Shown here: positions 33,786 through 40,788 of the stretch, piece after piece
How the letters are laid out: every line of letters begins with the position of its first letter
How positions within the stretch are numbered: the first letter of the stretch is position 1
From: Fulvimarina uroteuthidis
Lineage (GTDB): Bacteria; Pseudomonadota; Alphaproteobacteria; Rhizobiales; Rhizobiaceae
Assembly (NCBI RefSeq): GCF_034321785.1
Contig: NZ_JAXLPB010000003.1
Span: 186,001 to 250,000 of the forward strand
Direction of reading: 5' to 3'
Length of the DNA: 64,000 bases
The notes under the pieces: model-generated
The model's input: the letters and a program-made list of their open reading frames with translations, nothing else
Told to the model about the DNA's origin: nothing
Database searches by the model: none
Program-made: the position numbers and the translations under genes

Positions 33786-34075
33786 GCGAGTTCTGGCTGA
33801 TCGTCGTCCTGGCCGGCATTCTCACCTATCTGACGCGGATCGGGGGATATCTTCTCATCCGCACCGTCGGCGAACTCCCGCCGAGGCTGGAGGCGGCGCT
33901 CGATGCCGTGCCCGCCGCCGTCCTGACGACGATTTTCGCGCCGGTGATGATCAGCGGCGACTGGCCCGAGCGCGCCGCACTGGTCTTGTGCGGGCTCCTG
34001 GCGTTTCGTCTTCCGCTCATTGCCACGGTGGCGTTCGGTGCAGGTTTCGTCGCCCTGGCGCGCGCGATCGGCTGA
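33782..34075 (+). CDS. azlD: AzlD-family branched-chain amino acid exporter, small subunit
   Basis: 97-residue, three- or four-helix membrane protein of the AzlD family, partner of AzlC. 'GILTYLTRIGGYLL' at residues 12-25 is the conserved start, and 'AALDAVPAAVLTTIFAP' the middle block. The ATG lies in the azlC stop codon, so stoichiometric production is likely. Together they export amino acids across the inner membrane. Confidence 0.92.
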   Translation: MSEFWLIVVLAGILTYLTRIGGYLLIRTVGELPPRLEAALDAVPAAVLTTIFAPVMISGDWPERAALVLCGLLAFRLPLIATVAFGAGFVALARAIG

Positions 34076-34371
34076 CGCACGCGCATGGTCGCGCCCGGCC
34101 GCGTGCGGGAGCATGAAAGCAACCCCTGGTGAAAGGCCGCGCCGGCGGGTGTGACGGGTTCGAACCGGGTGCGAAAGAATTGCCGAATATGCGTGCACGC
34201 TCCGCCGCCGAACTGGACATTTCCAGCCCGACTGTCATAGAAGCCGGGCAAACACTTGGGTAAATGGGCGCGATCAAACGCTGGCGACAGTTCGTCATCT
34301 TGCCGTGACCATGAAAATTTCGCAGAACCCGTGACAGCCGGGCTTTGTATTGTGACAGGAAAGGCTCAACC

Positions 34372-34932
34372 GTGAGCGTAAACGACAGCGCCGAACCGAA
34401 CCGCCGCGACTTCCTCTACATCGCAACCGGTGCCGTCGGTGCCGTGGGTGCCGCAGCGGTCGCATGGCCGTTCATCGACCAGATGAACCCGGATGCCGCA
34501 ACGCTCGCGCTCGCATCGATCGATGTCGACGTCAGCCAGGTCGCCGAAGGGCAGTCGATCACGGCCAAGTGGCGCGGCAAGCCGATCTTCATCCGCCAGC
34601 GCACCGCGCAGGAAGTGGAGGAGGCGCGGGCCGTCGACCTGTCCGAACTGAAGGATCCGCTCGCGCAGAACGCCAACATTCCCGGCGACGCGCCCGCGAC
34701 GGACGAGAACCGTACGGCGGAAGGCAAGGAAGCCTGGCTGATCATGGTCGGCGTGTGCACCCATCTGGGCTGCATCCCGCTCGGTCAGGCCGGCGAGTTC
34801 GACGGCTATTTCTGTCCGTGCCACGGATCGTCCTACGATACCGCCGGCCGTATCCGCACCGGTCCCGCGCCGACGAACATGGCGATTCCGCCCTACACAT
34901 TCTCTGACGACACGACCATCACCATCGGTTGA
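34372..34932 (+). CDS. petA: Ubiquinol-cytochrome c reductase, Rieske iron-sulfur subunit
   Basis: 186-residue Rieske subunit of the cytochrome bc1 complex, which passes electrons from ubiquinol to cytochrome c1 on the periplasmic side. The N-terminus has a twin-arginine signal-anchor ('NRRDFLYIATGAVGAVGAAAVA', residues about 10-31). The 2Fe-2S ligands lie in C129-T-H-L-G-C134 and C148-P-C-H-G-S153. The GTG start at 34372 is backed by AGGAAAGG at about 9 bp; an upstream in-frame TTG at 34345 is less likely. petB follows 23 bp later. The 296-bp gap before it holds no recognised gene. Confidence 0.96.
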   Translation: MSVNDSAEPNRRDFLYIATGAVGAVGAAAVAWPFIDQMNPDAATLALASIDVDVSQVAEGQSITAKWRGKPIFIRQRTAQEVEEARAVDLSELKDPLAQNANIPGDAPATDENRTAEGKEAWLIMVGVCTHLGCIPLGQAGEFDGYFCPCHGSSYDTAGRIRTGPAPTNMAIPPYTFSDDTTITIG

Positions 34933-34955
34933 TCGGAACGGAAGGAACTTCTTAA

Positions 34956-36263
34956 ATGAGTGGTCACTCATCCTACGTCCCGTCGAGCGGCGTCATGCGC
35001 TGGCTCGATGCCCGCCTGCCGCTTCCGCGCATGGTGTATGATTCGTTCGTCGCCTATCCGGTGCCGCGCAATCTGAACTATGCCTACACGTTCGGCGGCA
35101 TCCTCGCGATCTTCCTCGGCATCCAGATCCTCACCGGCATCGTGCTCGCCATGCACTATGCGGCGTCCTCCGCGCTCGCCTTCGAGTCGGTCGAGAAGAT
35201 CATGCGCGACGTGAACTGGGGCTGGCTGCTGCGCTACATGCATGCCAACGGCGCCTCGTTCTTCTTCGTCGCCGTCTATCTGCACATCGCCCGCGGCCTC
35301 TACTACGGCTCCTACAAGGCGCCGCGCGAAGTGCTGTGGATCCTCGGCGTCGTCATCTTCCTCCTGATGATGGCGACCGCCTTCATGGGCTACGTTCTGC
35401 CCTGGGGCCAGATGTCCTTCTGGGGCGCGACCGTGATCACCGGCTTCTTCACGGCCTTTCCTTTGGTCGGCGAATCGATCCAGACCCTGCTCCTTGGCGG
35501 TTTCTCGGTCGACAATCCGACCTTGAACCGGTTCTTCTCGCTTCACTATCTCCTGCCCTTCATGATCGCGGGCGTCGTCATCCTCCACGTCTGGGCGCTG
35601 CATGTGACCGGGCAGACCAATCCGACCGGCGTCGAGGTGAAGTCGTCGAAGGACACCGTGCCCTTCACGCCCCACGCCACCGTCAAGGACGGCCTGGCCA
35701 TGGTCGTGTTCCTCGCGGTCTTCGCCTACTTCGTCTTCTACCTGCCGAACTTCCTCGGTCATCCCGACAACTACATCGAGGCGAACCCGCTCAAGACGCC
35801 GTCGCACATCGTTCCGGAGTGGTACTTCCTGCCGTTCTACGCGATGCTGCGCGCCATCACCTTCAACATCGGCCCGATCGATTCCAAGCTCGGCGGCGTT
35901 CTGGTGATGTTCGGTTCGATCATCGTCCTGTTCTTCCTGCCATGGCTGGACACGAGCCGCGTCCGTTCGACGGCCTTCCGTCCGGTGTACAAGATCTTCT
36001 TCTGGATCTTCGTCGTGAACGCGATCTTCCTCGGCTGGCTCGGCGCCAAGCCTGCGGAAGGCGTCTACCCGACGCTGGCCCTGATCGGGACGATCTACTA
36101 CTTCGCCCACTTCCTCATCGTCCTTCCGGTCCTCGGACTGGTCGAGACGCCGAAGAAGTTGCCGAACTCGATCACCGAAGCGGTTTTGGGCAAGGCGGCC
36201 AACCGCGAGGGTGGCTCCGCGACGCCCGCTGGCGCAGCGGCATCGCCGGAAACCAAAGGCTGA
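34956..36263 (+). CDS. petB: Cytochrome b of the bc1 complex
   Basis: 435-residue membrane subunit binding two b-type hemes and both quinone sites. Eight or nine helices are visible. Typical segments: 'GGILAIFLGIQILTGIVLAMHY', 'RYMHANGASFFFVAVYLHIARGLYYGSYK' (heme ligand His within), 'GYVLPWGQMSFWGATVIT' (Qo region), 'FSLHYLLPFMIAGVVILHVWALH' (second heme ligands), and 'PEWYFLPFYAMLRAI', the PEWY Qo motif. The C-terminus is a short Ala/Gly-rich tail. petC follows as a separate gene, 26 bp away; the organism does not use the fused fbcH arrangement. Confidence 0.97.
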   Translation: MSGHSSYVPSSGVMRWLDARLPLPRMVYDSFVAYPVPRNLNYAYTFGGILAIFLGIQILTGIVLAMHYAASSALAFESVEKIMRDVNWGWLLRYMHANGASFFFVAVYLHIARGLYYGSYKAPREVLWILGVVIFLLMMATAFMGYVLPWGQMSFWGATVITGFFTAFPLVGESIQTLLLGGFSVDNPTLNRFFSLHYLLPFMIAGVVILHVWALHVTGQTNPTGVEVKSSKDTVPFTPHATVKDGLAMVVFLAVFAYFVFYLPNFLGHPDNYIEANPLKTPSHIVPEWYFLPFYAMLRAITFNIGPIDSKLGGVLVMFGSIIVLFFLPWLDTSRVRSTAFRPVYKIFFWIFVVNAIFLGWLGAKPAEGVYPTLALIGTIYYFAHFLIVLPVLGLVETPKKLPNSITEAVLGKAANREGGSATPAGAAASPETKG

Positions 36264-36289
36264 GCGGAACGCTTCGGAGAAAAAGACTG

Positions 36290-37222
36290 ATGAAAAAGAC
36301 GCTATCCGTCATACTGGCCGCCGGCATCGCGTTCGCGCCCCTTTCCGTCCTCGCGCAGGATGGCCAGGGACCGGACACGAACACCGCCGAGGATCAGGCA
36401 GCCGCGGTCGAGAACGCCGATGCGCCCGAGGAGGCTGCGGAAGAGGGCCATGCGGCGACGCCGCATTACCCGATCAAGCGACCGAGCGAACTCGACTGGA
36501 GCTTCGCGGGACCGTTCGGGAGCTGGGATCTCGCCCAGCTCCAGCGTGGCTACAAGGTCTACCGCGAAGTCTGTTCGGCTTGCCACTCGATGAACCTCGT
36601 CGCGTTCCGCAATCTGGAAGCGCTGGGCTTTTCGTCGGAGCAGATCGATACCCACGCGGCCGAATTCACGGTTCAGGATGGGCCCAACGACCAGGGCGAG
36701 ATGTTCGAGCGTCCGGCAACGGCGTCGGACTACATGCCCGCCCCCTATCCGAACCCGGCCGCCGCGGCCGTTGCCAACAATGGCGCCGTTCCGCCCGATC
36801 TTTCGCTGATCGCGAAGGCCCGCGCGGTCGAGCGCGGCTTCCCGACCTTCGTCTTCGATATCTTCACGCAATATGCCGAATCCGGTCCGGACTATATCCA
36901 CGCGCTTCTGACCGGCTACGAGGAAGAGGTGCCCGAGGGTACCGAAGTGATGGACGGGACCTATTACAACCCGTACTTCATTTCGAGCGCCGCGCTCGCG
37001 ATGGCGCAGCCGCTCTACGAGGATTCGGTCGAATATACGGACGGCTCGCCGCAGACCGTCGAGCAATATTCGCGTGACGTCTCCGCCTTCCTGATGTGGG
37101 CCGCGGAGCCGCACCTCACCGAGCGCAAGGCGACCGGTTTCGTGACCATGATTTTCCTGATCGTGTTCGCGGTGCTGATGTTCCTCGTCAAGCGGCGCGT
37201 CTGGGCCGGGACGCCGCACTGA
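36290..37222 (+). CDS. petC: Cytochrome c1 of the bc1 complex
   Basis: 310-residue periplasmic c-type cytochrome with one C-terminal membrane anchor. The signal peptide (residues 1-22, 'LAAGIAFAPLSVLA') is followed by an unusually acidic Ala/Glu-rich stretch of about 35 residues (24-58). The heme site C95-S-A-C98-H99 sits in 'YREVCSACHSMNLVAF', and 'DYMPAPYPNPAAAAVANNGAVPPDLSLIAKAR' (quoted in parts) holds the axial Met region. The C-terminal helix is 'MIFLIVFAVLMFLVKRRVW'. A longer frame to 35336 runs through petB and is not coding. A clean UUCG terminator closes the operon. Confidence 0.96.
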   Translation: MKKTLSVILAAGIAFAPLSVLAQDGQGPDTNTAEDQAAAVENADAPEEAAEEGHAATPHYPIKRPSELDWSFAGPFGSWDLAQLQRGYKVYREVCSACHSMNLVAFRNLEALGFSSEQIDTHAAEFTVQDGPNDQGEMFERPATASDYMPAPYPNPAAAAVANNGAVPPDLSLIAKARAVERGFPTFVFDIFTQYAESGPDYIHALLTGYEEEVPEGTEVMDGTYYNPYFISSAALAMAQPLYEDSVEYTDGSPQTVEQYSRDVSAFLMWAAEPHLTERKATGFVTMIFLIVFAVLMFLVKRRVWAGTPH

Positions 37223-37258
37223 TCGCCGGCGCCCCGTTTCCCGTTTCGGCGTGATTTG

Positions 37259-37282
37259 AAAAGGGAGCTTCGGCTCCCTTTT
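37259..37282 (+). terminator. UUCG-loop terminator of the petABC operon
   Basis: AAAAGGGAGC (37259-37268) pairs perfectly with GCTCCCTTTT (37273-37282) around the highly stable TTCG tetraloop. It is 36 bp after the petC stop and 54 bp before the ABM gene. Confidence 0.92.
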
Positions 37283-37336
37283 CTGCGTATGGTGCGTTCA
37301 GCGCCGATCGCCCCGATTGTCAGTTTGGAGAAGCCG

Positions 37337-37657
37337 ATGTTTATCGCCATGAACCGTTTCCGGGTGTTGCTCGATGCGACCGAGGATTTCGAAGCCCTCT
37401 GGCTCAATCGCGAATCGCAGTTGAAGCAATCGCCCGGCTTCGTCGAATTCCACATGCTGCGCGGTCCCAAGCGTGACGATCACCAGCTTTATTCCTCGCA
37501 CACCACATGGGCCGACTACGCATCCTTCGAGGCGTGGACGAAATCGGATGCGTTCCGCAAAGCCCATGGCGGAGCAAGGTCGAGCAAGCCGCTCTATCTC
37601 GGACCACCAGACTTCGAGGGTTTCGAGGTCATCCAGACGATCGGCCGCGACGACTGA
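37337..37657 (+). CDS. ABM-fold monooxygenase (HmoA/IsdG-like)
   Basis: 106-residue ferredoxin-like alpha+beta dimer of the antibiotic-biosynthesis-monooxygenase (ABM) superfamily. 'MFIAMNRFRVLLDATEDFEALW' (opening), 'PGFVEFHMLRGPKRDDHQLYSSHTTWADYASFEAW' (residues about 38-72) and 'YLGPPDFEGFEVIQ' are the pattern seen in heme-degrading monooxygenases of the HmoA/IsdG/HmuQ type. A heme-breakdown role is therefore possible but cannot be decided, since the superfamily also includes other oxygenases. Its position straight after the cytochrome bc1 operon is suggestive. Start ATG 37337 with TTGGAG upstream. Confidence 0.75.
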   Translation: MFIAMNRFRVLLDATEDFEALWLNRESQLKQSPGFVEFHMLRGPKRDDHQLYSSHTTWADYASFEAWTKSDAFRKAHGGARSSKPLYLGPPDFEGFEVIQTIGRDD

Positions 37658-37778
37658 CGCTGCTTCGGTCGCATTTTCGTTGCCCGGTCGCATCGGCGGG
37701 GGCCGCCCGTCCGGCACATGGTCGAAGCTTTATGCCCGAGGCACGGGCGCGGCGACGGCGCTGACAGGAGAGACATTC

Positions 37779-38309
37779 TTGACCGACTTCAAGGCCGCGA
37801 TCCGCACGATCCCCGACTACCCCAAGCCCGGGATCCAGTTTCGCGACATCACGACGCTCCTCAGCGATCCCTCCGTCTTCCGCGCTGCCGTCGATGCGCT
37901 GGTCGGACCCTATGCGAACGCGCGGATCCGCCATGTCGTCGGTATCGAGGCGCGCGGCTTCATCCTGGGCGGTGCGCTCGCCCATCAGTTGACGGCGGGC
38001 TTCGTTCCCATTCGCAAGTCGGGCAAGCTGCCGCGCGAGACGGTCTCGGTCACCTACGCGCTCGAATATGGCGAGGATCGGATGGAACTGCACCGGGACG
38101 CGATCGAGGCGGGCGAGCGCGTTCTTCTGACCGATGATCTGATCGCCACCGGTGGCACGGCGCTCGGTGCGGTCAAGCTGCTGCGCGGGCTCGGTGCGGA
38201 GATCGTCGGGGCGTGCTTCCTCGTCGATCTTCCCGATCTGGGAGGGGCGCAAAACCTGCGCGACCTCGGGGTCGACGTGCACTGCCTCGTCGCTTTCGAC
38301 GGCGAGTGA
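37779..38309 (+). CDS. apt: Adenine phosphoribosyltransferase
   Basis: 176-residue purine-salvage enzyme making AMP from adenine and PRPP. 'IRTIPDYPKPGIQFRDITTLLSDP' (residues about 8-31) is the N-terminal hood, 'GIEARGFILGGALAHQ' and 'KSGKLPRETVSVTYALEYGED' follow, and the PRPP loop is 'VLLTDDLIATGGTALGAV'. The start is TTG 37779 with AGGAGA 6 bp upstream; nothing else fits the N-terminus. The petABC-apt linkage is common in rhizobia. bluB starts 8 bp after the stop, suggesting shared transcription. Confidence 0.95.
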   Translation: MTDFKAAIRTIPDYPKPGIQFRDITTLLSDPSVFRAAVDALVGPYANARIRHVVGIEARGFILGGALAHQLTAGFVPIRKSGKLPRETVSVTYALEYGEDRMELHRDAIEAGERVLLTDDLIATGGTALGAVKLLRGLGAEIVGACFLVDLPDLGGAQNLRDLGVDVHCLVAFDGE

Positions 38310-38317
38310 GACCCCGC

Positions 38318-38959
38318 ATGTCGGACGGTCCGCCCGAGTTCGACGCGGACTTTCGCGCGCGCCTCGACGCGCTGATGGTCTGGCGCAGGGACGTGCGCAG
38401 GTTCCGCGTCGATCGCGTGCCGGACGACCTCATGGCGCGCGTGCTGCGCGCCTTCGAACTGGCCCCGTCGGTCGGAAACAGCCAGCCATGGCGCCTGGTC
38501 TCAGTCGAGAGCGACACGGCGCGAGCGCGCATACGCGAAAGCTTCAGGCGCTGCAATGCTGCGGCGCTCGCCGCGACCGACCCTCGGCGGTCCGATCTGT
38601 ATGCAAGGCTCAAGCTTGCAGGTCTCGAAGCGGCACCGGTGCAGCTCGCCATCTTCTGCGATCCCGATCCTGCGGCGGGGCACGGGCTCGGGCGCCGGAC
38701 GATGCCGGAAACCCTCGATCACTCCGTCGCCGGGGCCGCCACCTTGTTCGCGCTCATGGCGCGGGCCCACGGCCTCGGCGTCGGCTGGGTCTCGATCCTC
38801 GAGCCGCGTGCCGTCTCCGCCGCCCTGACGGTTCCAGCAGACTGGCGGCTCGTCGCCTATCTTTGCGTCGGATATCCCGAAGGGGAGGACGACGTTCCCG
38901 AACTCGAACGGGCCGGGTGGCAGGAGCGCCGCGCCGCCCGCATGCCGCTGCGCCGGTAG
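38318..38959 (+). CDS. bluB: 5,6-dimethylbenzimidazole synthase BluB
   Basis: 213-residue flavin-destructase of the nitroreductase fold that cleaves reduced FMN with oxygen to give 5,6-dimethylbenzimidazole, the lower ligand of cobalamin. 'WRRDVRRFRVDRVPDDLMARVL' near residue 22 and 'LAPSVGNSQPWRLVSV' match the nitroreductase start; 'YARLKLAGLEAAPVQLAIFCD', 'RRTMPETLDHSVAGAATL' and 'GLGVGWVSILEP' are the BluB-specific blocks. The start ATG 38318 is 8 bp after apt. No other cobalamin gene is beside it; an adenosyltransferase lies 12 kb away. Confidence 0.93.
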   Translation: MSDGPPEFDADFRARLDALMVWRRDVRRFRVDRVPDDLMARVLRAFELAPSVGNSQPWRLVSVESDTARARIRESFRRCNAAALAATDPRRSDLYARLKLAGLEAAPVQLAIFCDPDPAAGHGLGRRTMPETLDHSVAGAATLFALMARAHGLGVGWVSILEPRAVSAALTVPADWRLVAYLCVGYPEGEDDVPELERAGWQERRAARMPLRR

Positions 38960-38969
38960 CGTTCGGCCG

Positions 38970-39440
38970 TCAGTCGGTTCCGATGAAGGCTGCGCCGTCG
39001 AACGTCATCACGATGATGCCGTCCTGGTTCCGCGCTTCGACCGCAAAGCCGATAATGCCCCAGCCGGGCTTCGACTTCGACACGCGCTTTTCGCTCACCC
39101 GGTGGGAATAGGAGATGGTGTCGCCGGCATAGACCGGCCGGGTCCAGCGGATGTTCCGGATGCCCGGCGAGGGGCCGAAGTTCGGCATCGGGTTGCCGCC
39201 GGCCAGCCAGGCCTTCAGGATCGTCTTGCGCCAGGCGACGTTCAGCTTCATGTAGACGGCGGTGGTGTGCCATCCGGAGGCGCAGTGCCCGGCGAACAGG
39301 GTCTGTCTGGCGAGCTCGGGGTCGAGATGAAACCGCTGCGGATCGAACTTTTCCGCAAAGGCGATGATGTCCTCGGCGCTGAAACGGTGGCTGCCGAGCG
39401 CATAGGTCTCGTCGAGTGGGATCGTGTTCCAGAAGCTCAT
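38970..39440 (-). CDS. MaoC-fold (hotdog) hydratase, downstream copy
   Basis: 156-residue single-hotdog protein of the MaoC/R-hydratase family. 'HRFSAEDIIAFAEKFDPQRFHLDPE' (residues about 18-42) carries the D-P-x-x-x-H hydratase signature with catalytic Asp and His, and 'LFAGHCASGWHTTAVYMKL' and 'GIRNIRWTRPVYAGDT' complete it. Such enzymes hydrate enoyl-CoA or act on related thioesters; the substrate is unknown. Its ATG overlaps the stop of a second MaoC gene (39437-39907), so the two are translated together. Confidence 0.85.
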   Translation of the reverse strand: MSFWNTIPLDETYALGSHRFSAEDIIAFAEKFDPQRFHLDPELARQTLFAGHCASGWHTTAVYMKLNVAWRKTILKAWLAGGNPMPNFGPSPGIRNIRWTRPVYAGDTISYSHRVSEKRVSKSKPGWGIIGFAVEARNQDGIIVMTFDGAAFIGTD

Positions 39441-39907
39441 GCGGCGGCCCCTTCTTCATAGCCCTTGCGCGTCAGGCAGAGAAGCAGGTGCTCGCAGGCT
39501 GCGGCCGTCTCGCCCCGCTGGTTGCGGATTTCGGTCCGGATCGTGACGAGGCCGAGATGAGGTTTCGACGAGGAGGTGCGCGAGGCGAGGACCGTGGAAG
39601 TGCCGGTCAGCGTATCGCCCGGACGCACCGGCGATTTCCAGTCGATATAATCGATCCCGCCGCTGCCCTGCGATGTCGATTCGAGCAGATAGGCATCGCA
39701 GATCATCCGCATCATCATGCCGCAGACGTGCCAGCCGGAGGCCGAGAGCCCACCCAGCATGGATGCCTTTCCCGCCGCCTCGTCGAGATGAAAGGGTTGG
39801 GGATCGTATTCCTGCGCGAACGCGATGATCTCGTCCCTTTCCACCGCATAGGACGGAAGATCGAAAATCCGTCCATCGGTGAAGTCTTCCAGCACATATT
39901 TCGCCAT
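39437..39907 (-). CDS. MaoC-fold (hotdog) hydratase, upstream copy
   Basis: 156-residue protein of the MaoC-like family, related to the gene that follows. The catalytic signature 'RDEIIAFAQEYDPQPFHLDEAAG' (residues about 24-46) with Asp/His is intact, and 'GGLSASGWHVCGMMMRM' and 'IDWKSPVRPGDTLTG' follow. Two adjacent single-hotdog MaoC proteins often work as a heteromeric R-specific enoyl-CoA hydratase, so a complex with its neighbour is likely (inference). Start ATG 39907; the open frame continues to 40837 through unrelated sequence. Confidence 0.85.
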   Translation of the reverse strand: MAKYVLEDFTDGRIFDLPSYAVERDEIIAFAQEYDPQPFHLDEAAGKASMLGGLSASGWHVCGMMMRMICDAYLLESTSQGSGGIDYIDWKSPVRPGDTLTGTSTVLASRTSSSKPHLGLVTIRTEIRNQRGETAAACEHLLLCLTRKGYEEGAAA

Positions 39908-39999
39908 CGCATACCATCCGTCGAGTTGCGCGGCACGCAGGACGGTCTCGGCCGCCCTTGCGCAACGCGTTTGCGACCCAAATGGTGCGGAATGCCCGT

Positions 40000-40545
40000 T
40001 CAGCCAGTTTCGGCGAGAGCGAGGCGGCACTGGGCGATCTGGGCGATGGTCTTCCCGAGCGTCTCGAAGGAGGCGTTCATGATGTAGCGGTGGTCGCTCG
40101 CGATCGCGCTCATCGTCGCGACGCTTCCCTTCAAGGTCTTGTCCTGGCGCGCCATCTCGTCGCTGCTGGTTCTCGTGACGTCGAACTGAGACGCGAAGAT
40201 GTAGCGGGGCCGGTGCCGCTGATCGGTCAGCTTGGTCATGAGAATGAGATTGACGAATGGCGTCCCGTCCTTGCGGAAGTTCAGAAGGGTCGTGCGCAAG
40301 GAGCGGGGCGCCGGGTTGCGCAGGAACTCGCGGATGTGAGCCGTCCCAGGCTGATCGCGGGCCTCGCCCTGCAGGAAACGGCAGTTCTTGCCGATGACCT
40401 CGTCCGCAGAATAGCCGGAGAGTTGGCAGAACCGGTCGTTGACGAGGAACAGCGGCAGATCGTCCGCGGCGGCATCGGAAATCGTCACCGCGACCCGCGC
40501 GGTTCTTGCGAATGCCGTCAAAGCCGGCTCGATACCCTGTTCCAC
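40000..40545 (-). CDS. Short LOV-domain blue-light photoreceptor
   Basis: 181-residue single-domain protein. The LOV core (about residues 15-125) has every flavin-binding mark: the GKNCRFLQG motif with photoactive C55 plus R56 and Q59, N89 in 'LLNFRKDG', N99 in 'PFVNLILM' and Q120 in 'FASQFDVT'. In such domains blue light makes a reversible bond from FMN to the Cys. A C-terminal helical extension of about 50 residues ('DEMARQDKTLKGSVATM' onward) replaces an output domain, as in short LOV proteins. I prefer GTG 40545 (GGGGAAG 5 bp upstream) to ATG 40617, which has no good Shine-Dalgarno and lies on a promoter-like element. The neighbour is a divergent hybrid kinase. Confidence 0.88.
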   Translation of the reverse strand: MEQGIEPALTAFARTARVAVTISDAAADDLPLFLVNDRFCQLSGYSADEVIGKNCRFLQGEARDQPGTAHIREFLRNPAPRSLRTTLLNFRKDGTPFVNLILMTKLTDQRHRPRYIFASQFDVTRTSSDEMARQDKTLKGSVATMSAIASDHRYIMNASFETLGKTIAQIAQCRLALAETG

Positions 40546-40620
40546 GTTCGCTTCCCCGTCGTAACCATCTTGCCGTGTCTGGCGCGTGTTGATACCCGTT
40601 TGCGATAGCAGGCCCATGAG

Positions 40621-40646
40621 AACTGCGTGAAGGACTTATCTGTTCC
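40621..40646 (-). promoter_or_regulatory. EcfG-type general stress promoter candidate for the LOV gene
   Basis: On the minus strand GGAAC (40646-40642), a 17-nt spacer and AGTT (40624-40621) match the alphaproteobacterial general-stress sigma consensus (GGAAC-N16/17-CGTT) with one mismatch. Transcription would start near 40614, inside the frame of the longer start but upstream of the GTG start at 40545, which supports the shorter protein. Confidence 0.45.
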
Positions 40647-40667
40647 CGGAAATGACATATCTGTGCC
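40633..40667. repeat. Phased direct repeat in the LOV/kinase divergent promoter
   Basis: Two copies of GACWTATCTGTKCC (40633-40646 and 40654-40667; 12 of 14 identical) lie exactly 21 bp apart, two helical turns, as expected for cooperative binding on one DNA face. The first overlaps the candidate EcfG -35 element. Confidence 0.5.
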
Positions 40668-40722
40668 GATGGTGTCGCGGCCTGCCCGGCGGTGAAGCTT
40701 CCGGCCTCTGCACCGATTACAA

Positions 40723-40740
40723 GGATGACACGGATGACAC
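40723..40740. repeat. Perfect 9-bp tandem repeat upstream of the kinase gene
   Basis: GGATGACAC occurs twice without a gap (40723-40731 and 40732-40740), 49 bp before the kinase TTG start. It could be an activator site or simply a small duplication. Confidence 0.5.
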
Positions 40741-40788
40741 CGGGCGCATGCTGACCTTCGCGCGCGCCGTATATCTGGAGACGATGGG

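Noticed and set aside
35336..37222. A 628-codon frame suggesting a fused cytochrome b/c1
   Set aside because: The extra N-terminal part overlaps petB in another frame. petC begins with its own signal peptide at 36290.
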